Source of the DNA: Bog-473 sp036489775
Lineage (GTDB): Bacteria; Actinomycetota; Acidimicrobiia; Acidimicrobiales; RAAP-2
Assembly (NCBI GenBank): GCA_036489775.1
Contig: DASXFC010000082.1
Span: 1 to 64,000, forward strand
Direction: 5' to 3'
Length of the DNA stretch: 64,000 nucleotides
Part shown: piece by piece, positions 57,852 to 64,000 of the stretch
How the letters are laid out: each line of letters starts with the position of its first letter
Position numbering within the stretch: position 1 is the first letter of the stretch
Translations under genes and position numbers: made by a program
Notes under the pieces: generated by a model
Databases searched by the model: none
Told to the model about the DNA's origin: nothing
Seen by the model: only the letters and a program-made list of their open reading frames with translations

Positions 57852-58484
57852 GTGACCGCGATCTCGGTAGCCGGACCCCAGCAGGAACGAAGCCGGCGCA
57901 CCCGAACGGCCCTGCTCGATGCCGCACTCGACGTCCTGGTCGAAAGGGGTTACGCCGCAACGACCACCGTCGAGGTAGCCCGGAGGGCCGGGGTGTCGCG
58001 CGGCGCTCAGCTCCACCACTTCCCGACCAAAGCGGAACTGCTGACCGCGGCCATGAGCCACCTGTGCGAGCGACGGGTCGACGAATACCGCCTCACCTTC
58101 GCGACCCTTGACCCCTCGATGCCCCGCCTCGATGCGGCCATCGATTTGTTGTGGCAGATGTATCAAGGCCCCACCTTCATTGCGTGGGCTGAGCTCTGGG
58201 TCGCCGCTCGGACCGATCCTGAGCTACGACCCTTGATCCTCGAACAGAACCGTCGATTCGTCGAACAAACCCGCAAGATCTACTGGGGAATCGTCGGGCC
58301 CCAGGCTGCGGCGGGAGCCGAGATGCTCGAGCTTGGGCTTGATTTTGCCTACGCCCTCATGGACGGGACCGCGCTGAATGCCCTTAACCCCGACCGAACC
58401 CACCGTGATTCGAGAGAGTTGATCGACGCGCTCAAGGTCGTCGCCGCCACGATGTACCCAACCGAACAGGAGCACCCAGCATGA
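57852..58484 (+). CDS. TetR-family regulator preceding the diiron oxygenase gene
   Basis: A 210-residue TetR protein: RTRTALLDAALDVLVERGYAATTTVEVARRAGVSRGAQLHHFPTKAELL is the DNA-binding part, with the GAQLHHFPTK wording of a common actinobacterial subgroup. GTG 57852 is chosen over an upstream TTG because it leaves the palindrome outside the gene. The stop overlaps the start of the oxygenase gene as ATGA, so the two are one coupled operon. Confidence 0.92.
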   Translation: MTAISVAGPQQERSRRTRTALLDAALDVLVERGYAATTTVEVARRAGVSRGAQLHHFPTKAELLTAAMSHLCERRVDEYRLTFATLDPSMPRLDAAIDLLWQMYQGPTFIAWAELWVAARTDPELRPLILEQNRRFVEQTRKIYWGIVGPQAAAGAEMLELGLDFAYALMDGTALNALNPDRTHRDSRELIDALKVVAATMYPTEQEHPA

Positions 58485-59455
58485 GCACTACCGAAACCCT
58501 GCCGGCCGAGGAATCCGAATCCACTAGCGACGTCGGCGATGCCTTCACGTCACTGGTGCGGCGATTGAACTCCCAGTCGGTGATCAAACGATTCGAGTGC
58601 TACCGCGACGTCCCGTGGGACGAGCCCGGCATGCGGATCGATCCCACCGACCCCCTATGGGAGCTGACCGAGGGCGAATCGCTGGGACGGACCGCCTGGT
58701 ACAAAGCACTGCCCCAGGAGGCACGGGCCAACCTCGGACTGGAATGGACTGCCTCCCAGATGAAGATGGGACTCGAGTTCGAGCGGGTGCTCAAGCGCGG
58801 CCTGCTCGAGTTCGCCGGTACCCTCCCCAATGGTGCCCCCGAATTCCGCTACGCCTACCATGAGGTCATTGAGGAGGCTCACCACTCCTTGATGTTCCAG
58901 GAGTTCGTGAACCGCAGCGGATTCGACGTTCCTGGACTGAAGCGGGCAGACGAGATGGGAGCCCGCTTCGTGATCCGGCTCGGCCGAACCTTCCCTGAGC
59001 TCTTCTTCATCTTCGTGCTCGGTGGTGAGGACCCCATCGACTACGTCCAACGAGAAGCACTGCGCAGCGAATATCCCATCCACCCCCTTCTCGAGCGCAT
59101 CATGCGGATCCACGTCACCGAAGAGGCCCGCCACCTCTCATTCGCCCGCCACTACCTCAAGCTCCATGTCCCCCAGTTGGGACGACTTCGGCGCCTGGCC
59201 CTCACCATCGAAGCACCACTGGTTTTGTCCAACATGGCGTCCATGATGCTCAAGCCCCCGCGCCGCTTGGTGCACCGCTACCAGATCCCCGAGAGCGTCA
59301 TACGCGAGGCCTTTACGGAGAACCAGGAATTCAAGAGCGATGCCCTGGCCTCACTTCGCAAAGTGCGCACCCTTTGCGAAGAGCTCGGCCTGCTCGGTTC
59401 ACTCGGTCGCCTGCTGTGGAAGCGACTCAGTCTCTACGAGACCCTACCGAGCTAA
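58481..59455 (+). CDS. AurF-like diiron oxygenase
   Basis: A 324-residue helical protein of the p-aminobenzoate N-oxygenase (AurF) family. Iron-binding motifs appear as HEVIEEAHHSLMFQEF and HVTEEARHLSFARHYL, with a third acidic ligand likely in LEWTASQMKMGLEFE. AurF oxidises an arylamine to a nitro group; many relatives act on other substrates, so the product is not known. It is translationally coupled to the TetR gene. Its stop overlaps that of the convergent HIT gene. Confidence 0.9.
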   Translation: MSTTETLPAEESESTSDVGDAFTSLVRRLNSQSVIKRFECYRDVPWDEPGMRIDPTDPLWELTEGESLGRTAWYKALPQEARANLGLEWTASQMKMGLEFERVLKRGLLEFAGTLPNGAPEFRYAYHEVIEEAHHSLMFQEFVNRSGFDVPGLKRADEMGARFVIRLGRTFPELFFIFVLGGEDPIDYVQREALRSEYPIHPLLERIMRIHVTEEARHLSFARHYLKLHVPQLGRLRRLALTIEAPLVLSNMASMMLKPPRRLVHRYQIPESVIREAFTENQEFKSDALASLRKVRTLCEELGLLGSLGRLLWKRLSLYETLPS

Positions 59456-59973
59456 TCGGGCCAGGCGTCGGAGAGTTTCTTCCAGGCGACCTGGAGCGGC
59501 TCGGGCATCACCCGGGTGCCGCCGATCGCGGTCATGAAGTTGGTATCGCCCGACCACCGAGGGACCACGTGCAGGTGAACGTGGGCTGGAATGCCAGCGC
59601 CGGCAGCCCGGCCCAGATTGGCGCCCATGTTGAATCCGTCCGGCTCGTAAGCCGCTTCGGCGGCCTTGAGCGCATCTTGTGTCGCCCGCCACACCTGAGC
59701 CGACTCGGCGTCGGAGAGCTCAGCCAGGCTCCCCACGTGACGGAGCGGCATGATCAGCATGTGCCCGCTGGCATAGGGATAGGCGTTCATCACCACGAAG
59801 GCCAGATCCCCTCGCCAGACCATCAGGTTGTCCTCCGACGGGGGGCCACTCTCGGCAATCCGGCAGAACACACAGGAGGCCTCGTCGCGCTTCATCCCCC
59901 CGGAACGCTCGCGGGCAGTGGCCTCAACGATGTACTCGTGGCGCCAGCCCGCCCAGAGGTTCTCGAGGCTCAC
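59452..59973 (-). CDS. HIT-domain nucleotide hydrolase/transferase
   Basis: A 173-residue HIT protein. The histidine triad is HVHLHVVPRW, the N-terminal CVFCRI may bind zinc with the downstream His, and GFNMGANLGRAAGAGIPAHVH is the family core. In actinobacteria this gene sits between thrS and pgsA; the M. tuberculosis equivalent is an Ap4A phosphorylase. Here it follows thrS with a GTGA overlap, and pgsA lies 10.7 kb further left because of inserted genes. Confidence 0.94.
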   Translation of the reverse strand: MSLENLWAGWRHEYIVEATARERSGGMKRDEASCVFCRIAESGPPSEDNLMVWRGDLAFVVMNAYPYASGHMLIMPLRHVGSLAELSDAESAQVWRATQDALKAAEAAYEPDGFNMGANLGRAAGAGIPAHVHLHVVPRWSGDTNFMTAIGGTRVMPEPLQVAWKKLSDAWPD

Positions 59974-61958
59974 GGAACGGAACCAACGTCTTCGGGTACA
60001 CCCTTGGCGGCATCCTCCGCCGTCACCGCGGCCACGAAGTCATCGAGCGCCACTCCCCGTTCGGGCGTCCCGTCAGAACCCCGCCGGTTCACGCCAACAG
60101 TGCGGTTGGCGACGTCGTCACCACCGACCACCAAGATGTAGGGGATCTTCAGCAGCTTGGCCCTCCGGATCTGCGCACCGAGCTTCTCGCCGCTGGCGTC
60201 GACGCTAACCCGTAGCCCCGCTGCGACACAGGCCACCCGAACTTCCTCGGCATAGGCCGCATGATCGTCAGTGACCGGAATGATGCGCACCTGCTCAGGC
60301 GACAGCCAGGTGGGCAGCGCCCCGGCATAGTGCTCGATCAGCACAGCCATGAACCGCTCCACCGAGCCGAACAGGGCGCGGTGGACCATGATCGGGCGGT
60401 GGCGATTGTTGTCGGCACCGATGTACTCGAGTTCGAAGCGCTCGGGCAACTGGAAGTCCAGCTGCACGGTCGACATCTGCCAGGTTCGGCCGATGGCATC
60501 GCGGGCCTGGACCGAGATCTTGGGGCCATAGAAGGCCCCTCCGCCCTCGTCGAGCACCAGGTCGAGTCCGATCTCCTCCGCGGTGGCCCGCAAAGTCTCG
60601 GTTGCCTCCTCCCAGTCGGCGTCACTGCCCACGGCCTTTCCGGGGGGCTTGGTCGACAGCTCGAGATAGAACTCGTTGAGGCCGTAGTCCCGCAGGAGAT
60701 CGAGCACGAAATGCAAGGTGCGCACGAGCTCCTCGCGCATGGATTCACGGGTACAGAAGATGTGCGCGTCGTCTTGGGTCATGCCCCGGACCCTGGTCAG
60801 GCCCTGGAGCACCCCGGACTTCTCGTAGCGGTACACGGTGCCGAACTCGAAGAGCCGCAACGGCAGCTCCCGGTAAGAACGCTGGTGGCTGCGGTACACC
60901 AAGATGTGGAACGGGCAATTCATCGGCTTGAGGTAGTACTGGGCACCCCCGTCCAGCTCCATAGGCGGATACATCCCATCGGCGAACCAGTCGAGGTGGC
61001 CCGATGTCTCGAACAGGTTGCTCTTGGTGATGTGGGGCGAGTTCACGAACTCGTAGCCGGCTTCCACATGGCGCTGGCGGGAGTAGTCCTCCATCAGACG
61101 CCGGATGGTGCCGCCCTTGGGATGGAAAATGGCCAGGCCAGGCCCGATCTCCTCGGGAAACGAGAAAAGATCCAGTTCGGCTCCCAGTTTGCGGTGGTCG
61201 CGCCGCTCCGCCTCTTCGAGCTGGTGCAGGTGCGCGGCCAGTGCTTTCTCAGACTCCCAGGCCGTGCCGTAGATACGTTGCAGCTGTTCCCGCTTCTCGT
61301 CACCGCGCCAGTAGGCCCCCGCCACCCGCATCAACTTGAAATGTCCGAGCTTGCCGGTGGAGGGGACATGGGGACCCCGGCACAGGTCGACGAAATCATC
61401 GGTGTTCCGGTACACGCTGACAACGGAGCCAGCGGCATCGACCTCGTCAGAACCGTCACCGACCGCTTGGATGATCTCCTGCTTGAAGGGCTGATCGGAG
61501 AACAGATCCAGCCCGCCGCTCAGGTCGAGCTCTGAACGGACGAATGGCTGATCCTCCTTCATGATCCGCCGCATCTCCTCTTCGATCCGCCCGAGATCGT
61601 CCTCGCTGAAATGCGCGCCGCCCGGAAGCTCGAAGTCGTAGTAGAAGCCGTTCTCGATGACCGGGCCGATGGCGTACTTGGCGCCGGGCCATAGCCGGCG
61701 CACGGCCTGGGCCATGACATGCGAAGTCGAATGACGCAGGATCTCGCGCCCAGCCTCGGACTCAGCGGTGACGATCGAGACCTCCGCCCCGTCGGGCAAT
61801 GGTGTCGAGAGGTCGACCTCCTGACCGTCCACCGTGGCGATGACCGCCGCCTTGGCCAGTCGGGAACCGATGGAGGCAGCCAGGTCCGCAGCCGTCGTGC
61901 CCTCAGCCAGCTCCCGCGCCGAGCCATCAGGGAGCCGCACCGAAATGACGCCTGCCAT
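59970..61958 (-). CDS. thrS: Threonyl-tRNA synthetase
   Basis: A 662-residue class II synthetase that charges tRNA-Thr. Domains in order are a TGS domain (VISVRLPDGSARELAEGTTAADLA), the editing domain with HSTSHVMAQAV, and the catalytic core with motif 2 YRYEKSGVLQGLTRVRGMTQDDAHIF and motif 3 GADNNRHRPIMVHRALFGSVERFMAVLIEHYAG, followed by the anticodon-binding domain (VRIIPVTDDHAAYAEEV). ATG 61958 has AAGGTAGGG upstream. It overlaps the HIT gene and is the right end of the conserved gene string. Confidence 0.98.
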   Translation of the reverse strand: MAGVISVRLPDGSARELAEGTTAADLAASIGSRLAKAAVIATVDGQEVDLSTPLPDGAEVSIVTAESEAGREILRHSTSHVMAQAVRRLWPGAKYAIGPVIENGFYYDFELPGGAHFSEDDLGRIEEEMRRIMKEDQPFVRSELDLSGGLDLFSDQPFKQEIIQAVGDGSDEVDAAGSVVSVYRNTDDFVDLCRGPHVPSTGKLGHFKLMRVAGAYWRGDEKREQLQRIYGTAWESEKALAAHLHQLEEAERRDHRKLGAELDLFSFPEEIGPGLAIFHPKGGTIRRLMEDYSRQRHVEAGYEFVNSPHITKSNLFETSGHLDWFADGMYPPMELDGGAQYYLKPMNCPFHILVYRSHQRSYRELPLRLFEFGTVYRYEKSGVLQGLTRVRGMTQDDAHIFCTRESMREELVRTLHFVLDLLRDYGLNEFYLELSTKPPGKAVGSDADWEEATETLRATAEEIGLDLVLDEGGGAFYGPKISVQARDAIGRTWQMSTVQLDFQLPERFELEYIGADNNRHRPIMVHRALFGSVERFMAVLIEHYAGALPTWLSPEQVRIIPVTDDHAAYAEEVRVACVAAGLRVSVDASGEKLGAQIRRAKLLKIPYILVVGGDDVANRTVGVNRRGSDGTPERGVALDDFVAAVTAEDAAKGVPEDVGSVP

Positions 61959-62070
61959 TGCCCTACCTTCCGGAAGATCCAGGATGGGCCTTCCCATCCG
62001 TGAAGGTTCAAGGGTACTGGACCACCTCAAAACCCGTGATCACGAGCCGGCGAGCGGCCCATCTGATGGG

Positions 62071-62922
62071 TCAGCCCCTCTCAGAGACCACCTGGACGGT
62101 CAGCACCCGCTGGGTGACGATCGGCGCCCCGCTGATCGAACCTTCCTCGTTGATCTGGTCGACAACATTCAGCCCCGAGATCACGTGGCCGATCAGCGAA
62201 TAGTCATTTGGTAACGACGCTCCCTGCGCTCCCGCCACCACGAACCACTCGCTCCCGCCGGCGTCGTAGAGGCCCGAATTGGCCAGGGCCACCGAACCGA
62301 TCGGGTACTGATCATCGGGTTCGGCCGCCAACGGCGGGCGCTCGACCTTGGTGATGTATCCAGGAAAGCTGAGTCCGGTGCCGACCGGATTGCCGGTCAG
62401 GTCGATACTTCCGGGCACGACCCGCTGGAAGATGTTGCAGTTGAAGTACCCCACATCGGCCAGGAACACGAAGCTGTTGACCGAGAACGGCGCCACAGTT
62501 GGATCCAGTTCGATGCGGAAGGTCCCGACCGTCGTCGCCACGGTCGCGATGTAGGTCAGGCCGGGCTGGATCGAGAGCGCCGGCGTTTGGTACTTCGGGC
62601 GACTCAACGGCGTCGCTGGGTGGGCGGGACAGCGACCGTTCAAGGCCGTCCAATCGGCCAAACCCTGCGACTGACTGTGGGAGACCGATCCGCGCGCCAG
62701 ATGACCTGTGACCACGCGTCCGTAGCCGATGACCACGACGGCGACAATCAAGACGACCATGAGTGCGACCTGCGCACCGGCAACTTCAAACATGCGTCGG
62801 CGCCGACCGGCTTCACGTTCGGCCGAGATCCACTCATCGCCCCCGCGTTGGGACGTGAAGAACTGCTCACTGGCAACGCCGGTGGAAAAGTGCGATCTGT
62901 GGGAAATGCCCGCGTCCGCCAT
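62071..62922 (-). CDS. Membrane-anchored cyclophilin-type peptidyl-prolyl isomerase
   Basis: About 283 residues. An N-terminal soluble stretch with basic residues (SAEREAGRRRRMFEV) leads to one transmembrane helix (VALMVVLIVAVVVIGYG), and then a cyclophilin domain outside the membrane: VGTFRIELDPTVAPFSVNSFVFLADVGYFNCNIFQRVVPG, GSVALANSGLYDAGGSEWFVV, and LIGHVISGLNVVDQI. The core Gln-Phe-Phe of active cyclophilins is Glu-Trp-Phe here. It should help fold exported proteins. I set the start at ATG 62922, the first well-placed ATG before the basic stretch; the frame is open to 63135. Confidence 0.88.
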   Translation of the reverse strand: MADAGISHRSHFSTGVASEQFFTSQRGGDEWISAEREAGRRRRMFEVAGAQVALMVVLIVAVVVIGYGRVVTGHLARGSVSHSQSQGLADWTALNGRCPAHPATPLSRPKYQTPALSIQPGLTYIATVATTVGTFRIELDPTVAPFSVNSFVFLADVGYFNCNIFQRVVPGSIDLTGNPVGTGLSFPGYITKVERPPLAAEPDDQYPIGSVALANSGLYDAGGSEWFVVAGAQGASLPNDYSLIGHVISGLNVVDQINEEGSISGAPIVTQRVLTVQVVSERG

Positions 62923-63233
62923 AGACGGGTTGCCCCCAATCCTTCTGACATCCGTCAGAAAGGAAACGTGGTTGACCCCCAAGCATCTCGCATTTCGCGT
63001 GCAGTTTCCCAAATTCCCCTGGACAACCCCAGATGCAGGACCAATGGGCAGCTGCAGGCCCTCATCGATCCCCACCAGATCCTCTTCAGAGGACGTCGAC
63101 CAAGGTCTCGTGCCAAGAACCCGTATTGCGGACAAAGGCGAAGTGCCGGATTTCTCGGCAAACCCTCGGGGACGTCCGCCGTCGTCGCTCGGGTTGGAGC
63201 GACCCTCCCGAGCGGCTCACCGCAAAAGATCGA
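62923..63233. other. Intergenic stretch between the cyclophilin and ligase genes
   Basis: I see no gene, RNA gene or clear hairpin here. It should hold the promoter of the cyclophilin gene. CTTCTGACATCCGTCAGAAAG near 62941-62962 contains a short dyad (TTCTGAC and GTCAGAA) just upstream of that gene. Confidence 0.45.
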
Positions 63234-64000
63234 TCAGGTCGGAAGGTTGACACCCAAGAGGGCCGCTGCCGCGGCGAGCGGCCGGCCAGCCTTTGCTTCG
63301 TCATCCATGAGTTCGAGCGCCCGCGGTGTATCAAGATCGTCATCAAGCGCCTGGCGCACACCATTGAGAGCGTCCAGGCCATCACCTGATGGTGCGCTCG
63401 TCCACAGAGCAAGACGCGCCGAAGCAGCCGTCATTTCCGCGCCAGTTTCCCAATCCCAGTCAGTTCGGTAGTGGTGCGAGAGGAGGGCAAGGCGCACGGC
63501 GGCTGGATCCCACTCCTTGCAGAGGTCGCCCACAAAGACGAGATTGCCCAGTGACTTGGACATCTTGGTGCCCCCGAGACCGACCAGTCCAACATGGAAC
63601 CAGACCCGCACGAACGGCTTACCAGTCACCGATTCCGATTGCGCCGTCTCGCATTCATGATGGGGGAACACCAGATCCCGTCCGCCTCCGTGGATGTCCA
63701 CCGTCTCGCCCAGCTCACGCATGGCGAGGGCAGAGCACTCGATGTGCCACCCCGGTCGTCCCGGACCCCAGCGGGACTGCCAGGCGGGCTCATCGGGCAG
63801 GGTGGGCTGCCACAACACAAAGTCGAGCGGATCCCGTTTGTTCGGATCATCTGGATTCCCGCCGTGCTCTGCTGCCAGCTCGAGCATGCGGTTTCTGTCG
63901 AAGCCGCTCACCTGACCGAACTTCGAAAACGAACTCACATCGAAGTAAACAGCTCCCCCGACCTCGTAGGCATGTCCAGTGTCGAGAACGTCACCGATGA
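63234..64000 (-). CDS. MshC-like cysteine ligase or short cysteinyl-tRNA synthetase, 5' end outside the window
   Basis: The reading frame is open to the window edge; the visible 255 residues lack the N terminus. It is a class I synthetase core: GHAYEVGGAVYFDV, then NPDDPNKRDPLDFVLW, GPGRPGWHIECSALAM, GGGRDLVFPHHE and the KMSKS motif (KMSKSLGN). Only about 100 residues follow KMSKS, fewer than in full CysS. The short end and the wording fit MshC, which joins cysteine to glucosaminyl-inositol for mycothiol. A truncated CysS cannot be ruled out without the 5' part. Confidence 0.85.
   Translation of the reverse strand, partial: IGDVLDTGHAYEVGGAVYFDVSSFSKFGQVSGFDRNRMLELAAEHGGNPDDPNKRDPLDFVLWQPTLPDEPAWQSRWGPGRPGWHIECSALAMRELGETVDIHGGGRDLVFPHHECETAQSESVTGKPFVRVWFHVGLVGLGGTKMSKSLGNLVFVGDLCKEWDPAAVRLALLSHHYRTDWDWETGAEMTAASARLALWTSAPSGDGLDALNGVRQALDDDLDTPRALELMDDEAKAGRPLAAAAALLGVNLPT

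Noticed and set aside
1..64000. CRISPR array, tRNA, rRNA, tmRNA or complete insertion sequence
   Set aside because: I looked for spaced direct repeats, cloverleaf T-loop sequences, rRNA words and transposase motifs on both strands and found none that held up by eye.

Overview
The window is GC-rich DNA from an actinobacterium, most likely a member of the Acidimicrobiia or a neighbouring deep lineage (inference; no rRNA gene is present). Support comes from the phosphatidylinositol mannoside genes pgsA, a PatA-like acyltransferase and pimA, a cysteine ligase of the MshC (mycothiol) or short CysS type at the right edge, an actinobacterial-type EF-G2, and many GTG starts with 4-base start/stop overlaps. 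No tRNA, rRNA, CRISPR array or intact insertion sequence was found.

A conserved actinobacterial gene string forms the backbone, all on the minus strand: thrS, HIT protein (59.4-62.0 kb), pgsA, patA, pimA (45.7-48.8 kb), pdxS and pdxT (0.5-2.1 kb). In Mycobacterium tuberculosis these genes lie close together (Rv2614c to Rv2604c). Here they keep their order and strand but are spread over about 61 kb by two large blocks of accessory genes.

Block A (2.1-44.6 kb) begins with membrane and secreted proteins, a GDT1-type cation transporter and a methyltransferase. It continues with an autoregulated GntR/ABC operon, an M48 protease with a long Gly/Arg-rich tail, two hydrolases, a TetR/MFS efflux operon, a UBP zinc-finger protein, a thiolase and a cNMP/thioredoxin-reductase-like flavoprotein. 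Next come an aldo/keto reductase and a hydroxyacid dehydrogenase facing a TetR gene, then a MarR/patatin unit opposite an MFS exporter. A secreted-repeat protein, a fatty-acid hydroxylase, a DoxX protein and a dimethylformamidase-like protein follow. A second MarR with two Usp proteins lies opposite a FUSC exporter, and a decayed secreted-protein gene comes next. The block ends with a tightly coupled catabolic operon (37.5-43.9 kb) of hydrolase, amidohydrolase, extradiol dioxygenase, flavin monooxygenase, FAH-type enzyme and P450, facing its own TetR gene.

Block B (48.8-59.4 kb) carries a dienelactone-hydrolase-like protein, a DMT transporter paralogous to one in block A, a siderophore-interacting protein, a lipoprotein, a flippase-like membrane protein, a secreted cupredoxin, a VapBC pair, EF-G2, a 54-residue membrane protein, a BrkB-type protein and a TetR/AurF-type diiron oxygenase operon. 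To the right of thrS lie a membrane-anchored cyclophilin and the truncated ligase gene.

The points most worth following up are the gene string split by accessory DNA, the coupled ring-cleavage operon, a C-terminal GGG-[IV]-[AS]-Y ending shared by two unrelated secreted proteins, three in-frame hexanucleotide repeats that encode dipeptide runs, two paralogous MarR systems with the same CTATATAG operator core, a deacetylase with no normal start codon lying in frame behind pimA, and a four-site interleaved inverted repeat upstream of the thiolase.
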